A stretch of DNA of 64,000 nt from Clostridiales bacterium. Lineage in GTDB: Bacteria > Bacillota > Clostridia > Oscillospirales > Oscillospiraceae. Both the position numbers and the translations under genes were made by a program. The notes beneath the pieces were generated by a model. It had not been told where the DNA came from. It worked only from the letters and a program-made list of their open reading frames with translations, and did not search any database. Location of the stretch: contig CP107216.1 of assembly GCA_025757645.1 (NCBI GenBank), forward strand, positions 1,363,501-1,427,500, read 5' to 3'. Below are positions 57,371 to 64,000 of the stretch, in pieces; positions within the stretch are counted from its first letter, which is position 1, and each line of letters opens with the position of its first letter.

Positions 57371-58564
57371 ATGAGACTTTTCGCGGGCCGCAAGGCGGCC
57401 AAAAAGCGAGGTGTCGGCGGCCTGACCGGGTGGATCGTCGGCAGCGACGGGTCTGCGATGCAGGTGCCCGGCTACACCCGGCTGATCGACTGCCCGGAGG
57501 TCGCCGCGGCGGTCGATGCGATCGCCGGCAGCGTCTCCAGCATGACCATCCACCTTATGGAAAACACCAAGGCGGGCGACGTGCGCGTGCGCGATGCGCT
57601 GGCGACCAAGGTGGATATCAACCCCTACGGCCCGACCACACGCAAGACGTGGGTCGAGTGGATCGTGCGCACGATGCTGACGACCGGCGATGGCAACGCC
57701 TTTGTGCTGCCGGTGACGACCAACGGTTACCTTGACGACCTGATGCCGATGCCGGATGCAACCGCGCAGCCGGTCGGCGACAGCTACGTCGTGCAGTGGC
57801 GCGGGCGCAGTTTTGCGCCGGACGAGGTGCTGCACTTTGTGCTCCACCCGGACTTGACCTATCCGTGGCGCGGCACCGGCTACCGGGTGCAGCTGCGCGA
57901 CGTGGCAGCCGGCCTCAAACAGGCAGCCGCCACAAAAAAGGGCTTTATGTCCGAGAAGTGGAAGCCCTCCATTATCGTCCGCGTGGACGGTATCGCCGAG
58001 GAGTTTTCCGGGAAAGAGGGCCGCCGCAAATTTTTGGACGATTATTTGAGCACCGACGAGGCCGGAGAGCCGTGGGTGGTGCAGGCGGACCTGATGGACG
58101 TGCAGCAGATCAAGCCCCTGTCGCTGCAGGATCTGGCGATCAACGACGCCGTGACCCTGGACAAGCGCACGGTAGCCAGCGTGATGCATGTCCCGGCGTT
58201 TTTGCTGGGCGTCGGGGACTATGACCAGGACGCCTACAACAACTACGTCAGGTCGACGGTGATGGAGATCGCAACGGCCATCCAGCAGGAGCTGACCAAA
58301 AAGCTGCTGCTCTCGCCGTCCCGGTATTTCCGCCTCAACCCGCGCAGCCTGTATGCCTATAGCATGGCCGACCTGTCGTCGGTCGCGTGCGACCTGTATG
58401 TGCGCGGCCTCATGACCGGAAACGAAGTACGCGACTGGCTGGGCATGACGCCCAAAAAGGACCTCGACCAGCTCGTCATGCTTGAAAACTACATCCCCGC
58501 CGGCATGATCGGCGACCAAAAAAAGCTGATCCAGGATCAGCAGAAGGAGGGCGACAATGCCTAA
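57371..58564 (+). CDS. Phage portal protein, HK97 family
   Basis: The 397-residue portal shows family stretches (VAAAVDAIAGSVSSMTIHLM, TYPWRGTGYRVQLRDVAAGLKQ, PLSLQDLAINDAVTLDKRTVASVMHVPAFLLG, each partly quoted). It forms the dodecameric vertex for DNA entry. GGAGCGTGAG lies before the ATG, and the gene overlaps the protease by 8 nt. Confidence 0.94.
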   Translation: MRLFAGRKAAKKRGVGGLTGWIVGSDGSAMQVPGYTRLIDCPEVAAAVDAIAGSVSSMTIHLMENTKAGDVRVRDALATKVDINPYGPTTRKTWVEWIVRTMLTTGDGNAFVLPVTTNGYLDDLMPMPDATAQPVGDSYVVQWRGRSFAPDEVLHFVLHPDLTYPWRGTGYRVQLRDVAAGLKQAAATKKGFMSEKWKPSIIVRVDGIAEEFSGKEGRRKFLDDYLSTDEAGEPWVVQADLMDVQQIKPLSLQDLAINDAVTLDKRTVASVMHVPAFLLGVGDYDQDAYNNYVRSTVMEIATAIQQELTKKLLLSPSRYFRLNPRSLYAYSMADLSSVACDLYVRGLMTGNEVRDWLGMTPKKDLDQLVMLENYIPAGMIGDQKKLIQDQQKEGDNA

Positions 58565-59159
58565 TAACAACAGCCGGCAGGGCCGGCAGCTGCGGAGCAC
58601 GCCGCAGCAGTTTCGCACCCGCGACGACGGGGACGACCTCATCATCGAGGGGTATTTTGCCGTGTTTGACAGTCCCTATGTCCTGTGGGACGGGGCGACC
58701 GAGATCGTCAAGCCGGGGGCGTTTGCCGGATGTCTGTCCGGCGACATCCGCGCGCTGATCGACCATGACACACGGCTTGTGCTCGGCCGAACCAAGGCCG
58801 GCACGCTGACGCTGCGCGAGGATGCGCGCGGCCTGTATGGCACAATCAAAATCAACCGAGACGATGCCGACGCCATGAGCCTCTATGCGCGCGTCCAGCG
58901 CGGTGACGTCGACCAGTGCTCGTTTGGTTTTGACATTGAGGAGGAGACCTTTGTCGACCTCGGCGGCGGACAGTGCCGCTGGGAGATCACCAAGGTAAAT
59001 CCGCTGTATGAGGTCTCTGTCGTGACCTATCCGGCCTACGAGGAGACCGCCGTCAAAGCCCGCCATGCGGATCTCGCCGAGATCCAGCGCCGGCAGGCCG
59101 AGGCGTGGAAAACCAAGATGAAAACCAGACTGACAGGAGGAGACAACAATGGCACTTAA
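58557..59159 (+). CDS. Phage prohead protease, HK97 family
   Basis: The 200-residue serine protease has the catalytic His in LIDHDTRLVLGRT and the Ser in VDQCSFGFDIEEE; IIEGYFAVFDSPYV is the typical N-terminal strand. It cleaves the scaffold part of the capsid protein during maturation. GGAGGGC precedes the ATG. It overlaps the capsid gene by 11 nt. Confidence 0.94.
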   Translation: MPNNNSRQGRQLRSTPQQFRTRDDGDDLIIEGYFAVFDSPYVLWDGATEIVKPGAFAGCLSGDIRALIDHDTRLVLGRTKAGTLTLREDARGLYGTIKINRDDADAMSLYARVQRGDVDQCSFGFDIEEETFVDLGGGQCRWEITKVNPLYEVSVVTYPAYEETAVKARHADLAEIQRRQAEAWKTKMKTRLTGGDNNGT

Positions 59160-60561
59160 AGTACTGCTGCTGCGCAATAAGCTGTCTGCCGTCAACGCGA
59201 CGCTTGCACAGCTGCGTGAGCAGGCTGCGGCGCTGGAGACCCGCGAGAGCGAGCTGGCCGCAGACATCGAGGCGGCCAAGACTGATGACGAGCGCGCCGC
59301 CTGCGAGACGGCGATTGGCGAGTTTGAGGCGGACCGCGACAAGGTGACGGAAGACATCGAGGCCGCCGAGGCGGATGCCGCGAGCCTGACCGAGCAGATC
59401 GAGGCCGCCGAGGCCAACGCCGCCGAGGCCCGCAGCGCAGCCCACACCAACACCACACATCACACTGAGAGAGGAGCACACAAAACTATGCCTACCAACA
59501 CCGCGGGCGGCGATGCCCGCAGCCGCTTTTACGGCATGACCTACGCCCAGCGCGACGCATTTTTTGCCCGCGAGGACGTCACCGCATTTTTGACCCGCAC
59601 CCGTGAGATGCTTGGCCAGCAGCGCGCCGTGTCCGGCGCAGCCCTCGGCATCCCCGAGGTGATGCTGGACATCGTCCGCGACAACATCAACCGCTACAGC
59701 AAGCTGATCGGCTACACCCGCCTGCGCCAGGTGCGCGGCAAGGCGCGCCAGAACATCGTCGGCACTGTGCCGGAGGCCGTGTGGACGGAGATGGTGGGCG
59801 CGCTCAACGAGATGACCATCACCATCAACCAGATCGAGACCGACGGCTACAAGGTCGGCGGCTACGTCTTCGTCTCCAACTGCTACCTGGATGACGACGA
59901 CAACATCGGCCTGGCGACCGAGATCCTTGACCAGCTTGGCCAGGCGATCGGCTACGCGCTGGACAAGGCCATTCTTTTTGGCACTGGCACTAAGATGCCG
60001 GTCGGCATCGCAACCAGACTGGCAGCCGCCGAGCAGCCCGCATGGTGGGGCACCAACCAGGGCGCTTTTACGGCGCTTGCGACGACCAACGTCATCAAGG
60101 CCAACTCCGCCGCCAAAAACGGCGAGGAATTTTACGCGGATCTGATCACCGCGCTCGGCGCTGCCGACCCCAAGTACTCCAACGGCACGCCTGTGTGGGT
60201 GTGCAATCACAAGACGCACATCGCGCTGCAGAGCAAGGCGCTTGCCTTTGACAGCGCTGCCGCGCTGACTGCCGGCGTGACGTCCGAGATGCCGATCATC
60301 GGCGGCCAGATCGTGGAGCTGGACTTTGTGCCGGACAACGAGATCATCGGCGGCTACATGGATCTGTATCTGCTGGCCGAGCGCGAGGGCACGACGCTGG
60401 AGCAGTCGCGCGAGGTAAAATTTATCGAGGACCAGACTGCGTTTAAGGCGACCGCCCGCTACGATGGCAAGCCGGTGCGCGGCGAGGCTTTTGTGGTAGT
60501 GCGCTACGACAACGTCGCGCCGGTGACCTCGGCGACTTTTGCCGCTGACTCCGCCAACTGA
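59149..60561 (+). CDS. Major capsid protein, HK97 fold, with N-terminal delta domain
   Basis: The 470-residue protein has an N-terminal coiled coil of about 100 residues (LAQLREQAAALETRESELAA and on), the delta/scaffolding domain. The capsid core follows (LGIPEVMLDIVRDNINRYSK; PVWVCNHKTHIALQSKAL; RGEAFVVVRYDNVAP). The likely protease site is near residue 105-120, where the acidic coil ends (HHTERGAHKTMPTNTAGG). GGAGGAGAC precedes the ATG. Confidence 0.95.
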   Translation: MALKVLLLRNKLSAVNATLAQLREQAAALETRESELAADIEAAKTDDERAACETAIGEFEADRDKVTEDIEAAEADAASLTEQIEAAEANAAEARSAAHTNTTHHTERGAHKTMPTNTAGGDARSRFYGMTYAQRDAFFAREDVTAFLTRTREMLGQQRAVSGAALGIPEVMLDIVRDNINRYSKLIGYTRLRQVRGKARQNIVGTVPEAVWTEMVGALNEMTITINQIETDGYKVGGYVFVSNCYLDDDDNIGLATEILDQLGQAIGYALDKAILFGTGTKMPVGIATRLAAAEQPAWWGTNQGAFTALATTNVIKANSAAKNGEEFYADLITALGAADPKYSNGTPVWVCNHKTHIALQSKALAFDSAAALTAGVTSEMPIIGGQIVELDFVPDNEIIGGYMDLYLLAEREGTTLEQSREVKFIEDQTAFKATARYDGKPVRGEAFVVVRYDNVAPVTSATFAADSAN

Positions 60562-60845
60562 TGGCCGGCGGTACGGCCGAGACGGTGCTTGCGCTGCTCA
60601 AGGCTGATCTCGGCGTGACGCACACCAAGCGCGACGAGTACTTTGCGGCGCTGATCGCCGCCGCCGGCAAGATGCTGCGCACCGAGGGCGTCGTCCTGGA
60701 CATGGACGACCCCGGCGACCAGCTGCTGCTGGAGATGTACGCCGCGCACCTGCACGAGCGCAGGCAGCAGCCGACACTGGCAATGCCGCGCTACCTGCGG
60801 GCCAAAATCAACAATCGGCTCTGCCAACAGCAGATGCAGGGCTAA
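60561..60845 (+). CDS. Head-tail connector protein, gp6-like
   Basis: The 94-residue helical protein (ETVLALLKADLGVTHTKRDEYFAALIAAAG) corresponds in size and position to HK97 gp6-type head-tail connectors (ring below the portal). Its ATG overlaps the capsid stop by one base. A spacer with copy 5 of the palindrome follows before the next gene. Confidence 0.85.
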   Translation: MAGGTAETVLALLKADLGVTHTKRDEYFAALIAAAGKMLRTEGVVLDMDDPGDQLLLEMYAAHLHERRQQPTLAMPRYLRAKINNRLCQQQMQG

Positions 60846-60855
60846 GGTACAACAC

Positions 60856-60884
60856 GCCGGTGTGTCCAATTTGGACACACCGGC
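60856..60884. repeat. Dispersed 17-bp palindrome, copy 5, within a longer inverted repeat
   Basis: The 17-mer GTGTCCAATTTGGACAC (60862-60878) is extended outward by GCCGGT and ACCGGC into a 29-bp imperfect-centre palindrome. It lies in the only clear intergenic gap between the connector genes. Confidence 0.9.
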
Positions 60885-60899
60885 AAAGGAGGGAGACGT

Positions 60900-61166
60900 G
60901 TGTACGATGATGTAATCAATCTGATCGCCATTGACGAGCGCGGCAACGACGTCGGCAAGCACGAGGTGTTTTGCCGGCGCGAAAGCATCACGCGCGCCGA
61001 GCACTACCAGGCGGCCGCCGTCGGCCTGCACCCGTCGGTGCAGTTTCGGCTGGCGGACTGGCGCGACTATGACGGTCAGCGCTTTGTCGAGTATGGCGGT
61101 CGGCGCTATATCGTCGAGCGCACCTACGAGACACGGAACGGCGGGCTTGAGATTGTGGTGAGGTGA
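60900..61166 (+). CDS. Head closure protein (gp7/SPP1 gp16-like)
   Basis: The 88-residue beta-rich protein (MYDDVINLIAIDERGND...RRYIVERTYETRNGGLEIVV) is of the phage head-tail adaptor type. It starts at GTG 60900 with GGAGGGAG upstream. Its order between the gp6-like connector and HK97-gp10-like protein supports the assignment. Confidence 0.8.
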   Translation: MYDDVINLIAIDERGNDVGKHEVFCRRESITRAEHYQAAAVGLHPSVQFRLADWRDYDGQRFVEYGGRRYIVERTYETRNGGLEIVVR

Positions 61167-61170
61167 CGGC

Positions 61171-61560
61171 ATGCGCGACGAGACTGTAACCATCTCCACC
61201 CTGGACAAGGCCATCGCCGGCGCGCTGGAGGAGTACAACGCCGACGTGCAGAGTAAGCTCCGCGCGCTGGTGGACAACGCCATGCTCAAGCTGGTCAAGC
61301 TGACCAAGGCGACGGCTCCACGCGACACCGGCGAGTATGTCAAGCACATCGCCTCAAAGACGACATCCGACACCCCAACAAACTACGCCAAAACGTGGTA
61401 TGTACGCGGGGAGCGCGCCTACCTCACGCACCTGCTTAACTTTGGCCATGCCAAGGTCAACGGCGGGCGCGTCGAGGGGACGCACTTTTTGGATTTTGCC
61501 AAAAAACAGGTCGTCGAGGAGTACCTCGACGCCGTAAAGGAGGCGCTGAGCGGTGGCTGA
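61171..61560 (+). CDS. HK97-gp10-family tail completion protein
   Basis: The 129-residue protein has the gp10-family pattern LVKLTKATAPRDTGEYVKHIA and LLNFGHAKVNGGRVEGTHFLD. It contributes to the neck/tail terminator. It begins 4 nt after the preceding stop and overlaps the next gene by 8 nt. Confidence 0.88.
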   Translation: MRDETVTISTLDKAIAGALEEYNADVQSKLRALVDNAMLKLVKLTKATAPRDTGEYVKHIASKTTSDTPTNYAKTWYVRGERAYLTHLLNFGHAKVNGGRVEGTHFLDFAKKQVVEEYLDAVKEALSGG

Positions 61561-61873
61561 TATCATCCCCACGGTGCTCGACGGCATCCAGCACATCGAG
61601 ACGTGCTGGGCTATGCCGCCGTCGCTGCCGTATGCCGTCTATCACGACCGGACGACCCGCCGCGGCGCCGACCTGTACAACGGCATCAGCGAGCACAACA
61701 TCACGATCGAGCTCTACGCGCAAAAGCCGGCCGAGGATCTCGAGGCCCTGATCGAGCAGCGGCTCGACGCGCTCGGCCTTGAGTACGTGCGGGAGGAGCG
61801 CATGTGGATCGACACGGAGCACTTTTTTGAGACGGTGTACGATTTTGCGTACACCGAGAAAGGATTTGCATAA
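61553..61873 (+). CDS. Tail terminator/completion protein
   Basis: The 106-residue protein (YAVYHDRTTRRGADLYNGI; NITIELYAQKPAEDLEALIEQ) matches by size, order and motif the small tail-terminator proteins of HK97-type siphophages. It starts with GTG at 61553 inside the preceding gene. A short 2-nt gap separates it from the tail tube gene. Confidence 0.78.
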   Translation: MADIIPTVLDGIQHIETCWAMPPSLPYAVYHDRTTRRGADLYNGISEHNITIELYAQKPAEDLEALIEQRLDALGLEYVREERMWIDTEHFFETVYDFAYTEKGFA

Positions 61874-61875
61874 TT

Positions 61876-62442
61876 ATGGCACTTAAAAAACGCAAAGATA
61901 TCACGCTTGGTTCCGGCAAGCTTTACGTGCAGGAGTACACCGGCACGACCGTGCCGGAGACCGAGGCGATCTGCACGGACGACAACATCCTGGGCCACAT
62001 CTCCGGCGGCGCGACGCTGTCGTACAAGCCCACCTTTTATAATGCCAAGGACGATCTTGGACTTGTGTCCAAGACGGTGCTCACCGCCGAGGAGGTGACG
62101 CTTAAGTCCGGCGTGATGACGTGGGACGGCAACACGCTGGCCAAGCTCAGCGCGACGGCCCGCGTGACGGAGACCGACGCTGCAACCGGGAAACCCGCGA
62201 AGCGATCCGTTAAGATCGGCGGCGTCGACAACGCCGACGGCAAAAAGTACGTGCTGTGCTTTAAGCACGCTGACAAGGACGGCAAGCGCGAGCTTTACGT
62301 GCGCATCGTCGGCAAAAACCAATCCGGCTTTGAGATCGCCTTTGCCAAGGACAAGGAGACCGTGATCGACGCTGAGTTTGCTGCCGACCCGATGGACGCG
62401 GAGGGCACGCTGATCTACTACGACGAGGTGTACACGGCATGA
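61876..62442 (+). CDS. Major tail (tube) protein
   Basis: The 188-residue protein (MALKKRKDITLGSGKLYVQEYTG in part; VTLKSGVMTWDGNTLAKLSATARVTE; RELYVRIVGKNQSGFEIAFAKDKETVIDAEFAADP in pieces) has the beta-rich pattern of siphophage tail tube proteins. It precedes the chaperone-tape measure genes as expected. The weak ribosome-binding site AAAGG is upstream; it overlaps the next gene by 4 nt. Confidence 0.85.
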   Translation: MALKKRKDITLGSGKLYVQEYTGTTVPETEAICTDDNILGHISGGATLSYKPTFYNAKDDLGLVSKTVLTAEEVTLKSGVMTWDGNTLAKLSATARVTETDAATGKPAKRSVKIGGVDNADGKKYVLCFKHADKDGKRELYVRIVGKNQSGFEIAFAKDKETVIDAEFAADPMDAEGTLIYYDEVYTA

Positions 62443-62738
62443 CAAATCGATTTACACTTGGCCAGCACAAGGCAATCTTTACGCTGGAGCTGCCGGACGG
62501 CGGCGAGCTGCTGCTGACCGTGCCGCCGCTGAGCGTTTTTAAGCGGATGGCGGCTATGCAGGACAGCACGGGCGTGGACGAGATGATCGACATCGTCTGC
62601 GACATCCTTAACTGCAACCGCACGGGCGCGACGTTTACGCCCAAGGAGGTCGCCGGGCTTTTTGCCTTTGACGATCTCGTCGGATTTTTTGCCGCATACT
62701 CCGACTTTGTCGCGGGGGCGACCAAGGCAAAAAACTGA
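62439..62738 (+). CDS. Tail assembly chaperone, short form (gpG-like)
   Basis: The 99-residue protein is the G-like component of the G/GT chaperone pair that coats the tape measure during tail assembly. Sequence features are TLELPDGGELLLTVPPLSVFKRM and the C-terminal GATKAKN directly before TGA. The last codons are GCA AAA AAC TGA, so the heptamer A AAA AAC in the zero frame ends right before the stop. Overlaps the tail-tube gene by 4 nt. Confidence 0.88.
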   Translation: MTNRFTLGQHKAIFTLELPDGGELLLTVPPLSVFKRMAAMQDSTGVDEMIDIVCDILNCNRTGATFTPKEVAGLFAFDDLVGFFAAYSDFVAGATKAKN

Positions 62739-63028
62739 CCATCCCGTACTATCCCGATGACGGAGATGGTACGGGATGCCACTACACGATCGAGACGGTC
62801 GGTGAGCATCTGGTGGCACAGTATGCCAACATGACTCTGCCGGACGTCTGCGATCTGCTGCTGGACGACTATCTGCTGCTGCTGCGCGACGCCTTTATCG
62901 CGCGCAAGCTGCAGTCGGCGGACGGCCGCGAGTATCTGGATAACGCCTGGAGGCTGGAGCAAACCGAGCCGGATGTGGACGGGCTGCGCAGCACCTTCGG
63001 GCGGCGGCAGGAGGAGGTGGACGCTTGA
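62439..63028 (+). CDS. Tail assembly chaperone, long form (gpGT-like) by -1 frameshift
   Basis: Slipping -1 at A AAA AAC (62729-62735) continues translation as LTIPYYPDDGDGTGCHYT... to the stop at 63028. It adds about 97 residues (HLVAQYANMTLPDVCDLLLDDYLLLLRDAFIARK and on, quoted in pieces). The second part has no convincing start codon with ribosome-binding site of its own. This is the standard gpGT arrangement before a tape measure gene. Frameshifting is inferred from the slippery site, frame relation and synteny. Confidence 0.85.
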
Positions 63029-64000
63029 GCGGCAAAGGTACGACACTTAAGGGCATCACCGTCGAGATCGGCGGCGATACCACAAAGCTTGGCGACGCGA
63101 TCCTTAAGGCGCGCAAGTCGGCGAGCGATCTGAGCGGCGAGCTACGCGGCGTCGAGTCGCTGCTTAAGCTTGATCCCACCAACACTGTCCTGCTTGCGCA
63201 AAAGCAGGATATCCTCGCCGAGTCGATCGCCGGCGCTAAGGACAAGCTTAAGATGCTGATCGCGGCGCAGGAGTCGATGTCCAATCAGCTGGCCGATGGC
63301 AAGATCAGCCCGGAGCAGTACCGCGACTTTGAGAGAGAGATCGAGTCGACGCGCCAGCAGCTCACGCGGCTGGAGGCAGCTGCCTCCGGCACGGACGACG
63401 CCGTCGCCGATGTCGGTGGCGCAGCCAAGGAGGCCGGCGAAAAGGCCGAAAAAGCCTCCGGCGGATGGACCGTCTTAAAGGGAGCGCTGGCCGACCTGGC
63501 AGCGTCGGCAATCAAGACCGCCGCGAGCGCGATCAGCGACACGGCGCAGGAAATGATTACCGGCGCGGCGGAGTATGGCGATACAATCGACAAAATGTCA
63601 CAAAAGATGGGCATGTCGTCCGACGCTTATCAAGAGTGGGATTTTGTCCTGCAGCACTGCGGCGCGTCGATTGAGTCGCTAAAACCAGCAATGAAAACGC
63701 TGGCCACAGCTGCCGAAAACGGATCGGACGCCTTTACGCAGCTCGGCATATCGCAGGAGCAGCTCGCTGGCATGTCACAAGAGCAGCTTTTTGACGCCAC
63801 GATTGCAGGTCTGCAAAATGTGACCGACGAGACGCAGCGGACATACCTTGCCGGGAAACTCCTTGGCAGGGGCGCGACGGAGCTCGGCCCGCTGCTTAAC
63901 ACAAGTGCGGACGACGTCGCCGATATGCGCGCGCAGGTGCACGACCTCGGCGGCGTGATGGGCTCGGACGCGGTCAAGGCGGCCGCAGCCTATCAGGACA
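63025..64000 (+). CDS. Tail tape measure protein (N-terminal part, truncated by window end)
   Basis: The open frame starts at TTG 63025, overlapping the stop of the chaperone, with GGAGGAGGTGG upstream, and runs to the window end without a stop (325 codons visible). It begins MSGKGTTLKGITVEIGGDTTKLGDAILKARK (in part), then LLKLDPTNTVLLAQKQDIL, then long helical coils and GAAEYGDTIDKMSQKMGMSS, typical tape measure features. It sets tail length and is ejected with the DNA. Full genes of this class reach several kilobases, so the rest lies downstream. Confidence 0.93.
   Translation, partial: MSGKGTTLKGITVEIGGDTTKLGDAILKARKSASDLSGELRGVESLLKLDPTNTVLLAQKQDILAESIAGAKDKLKMLIAAQESMSNQLADGKISPEQYRDFEREIESTRQQLTRLEAAASGTDDAVADVGGAAKEAGEKAEKASGGWTVLKGALADLAASAIKTAASAISDTAQEMITGAAEYGDTIDKMSQKMGMSSDAYQEWDFVLQHCGASIESLKPAMKTLATAAENGSDAFTQLGISQEQLAGMSQEQLFDATIAGLQNVTDETQRTYLAGKLLGRGATELGPLLNTSADDVADMRAQVHDLGGVMGSDAVKAAAAYQD

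Larger units (their letters stand above)
42956..64000. mobile_element. Integrated tailed-phage genome (left part of a prophage)
   Basis: From the 3' end of tRNA-Val onward all genes are phage-like: integrase, lysogeny control, replication, partition, HNH, and an HK97-type head-tail module continuing past the window end. The exact attL core is not determined because attR is outside. The integrase points toward the tRNA, as is usual when a tRNA 3' end is the attachment site. Tail fibre, lysis and right-end genes must lie beyond 64 kb. Confidence 0.92.

Noticed and set aside
62813..63028. Independent small gene starting at GTG 62813
   Set aside because: No Shine-Dalgarno; better explained as the -1 frameshift extension of the tail chaperone.

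Overview
The window looks like a chromosomal segment of a GC-rich, endospore-forming, anaerobic Firmicute, most likely an Oscillospiraceae-type gut clostridium. This is inferred from the spoIIA operon, spoIIID-spoVAD-spoVAE and ypeB, a ferredoxin-dependent 2-oxoacid oxidoreductase, a T-box and a TPP riboswitch, and the Gram-positive set rpmH-rnpA-yidD-yidC-jag. No taxonomic search was possible. About 43 kb is host chromosome; from about 43 kb to the end is the left part of an integrated tailed phage whose right end lies outside the window.

Host layout: MocR-like fragment and tRNA-Leu (0-0.7 kb); EamA transporter, class I aminotransferase, uraA and pyrR behind a leader terminator (0.9-5.4 kb); glnS diverging from a short thioredoxin-reductase-like flavoprotein through promoters that share a -35 region (5.4-8.1 kb); T-box and valS (8.1-11 kb); spoIIAA-spoIIAB-sigF and an FNT anion channel (11-13.5 kb); a five-gene 2-oxoacid:ferredoxin oxidoreductase operon (13.5-17.1 kb); spoIIID-spoVAD-spoVAE on the minus strand (17.2-18.9 kb); a small accessory patch with a nonsense-interrupted membrane gene (19-20.4 kb); a phosphonate-type ABC transporter behind a long structured leader (20.5-24.2 kb); a WYL regulator, TPP riboswitch and thiT (24.4-26.2 kb); rpmH-rnpA-yidD-yidC-jag-acpP, holB and ricT (26.2-31.8 kb); fabG-like SDR, PASTA protein, a YfcE-type phosphodiesterase that appears to begin with ACG, and a three-gene cassette of unknown function (31.8-34.9 kb); wecB and tagO for a cell-wall glycopolymer, then trpS, gltX and ypeB (34.9-42 kb); a Big2 surface protein and tRNA-Val(GAC) (42-43 kb).

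The prophage abuts the 3' end of tRNA-Val. Order: tyrosine integrase, a DEDDh exonuclease-BRCT gene with a partner, a LexA/CI-type repressor, an early control region with five 15-bp operators, Cro-like and excisionase-like genes, a replication module (initiator-like protein, DnaB helicase), ParA and an unusual Cys-rich ParB, small nucleotide-metabolism genes, an HUH-type Rep protein, HNH nuclease, then an HK97-type head/tail module (terminases, portal, protease, capsid, connectors, tail tube, a G-GT chaperone pair with a canonical -1 slippery site, tape measure). Five copies of a 17-bp palindrome, GTGTCCAAATTGGACAC or one-base variants, are scattered through the phage, mostly at gene junctions. 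Together with ParAB they suggest either dispersed centromere sites, as in phage-plasmids, or stoperator-like regulatory sites. This combination is the most interesting candidate system in the window.
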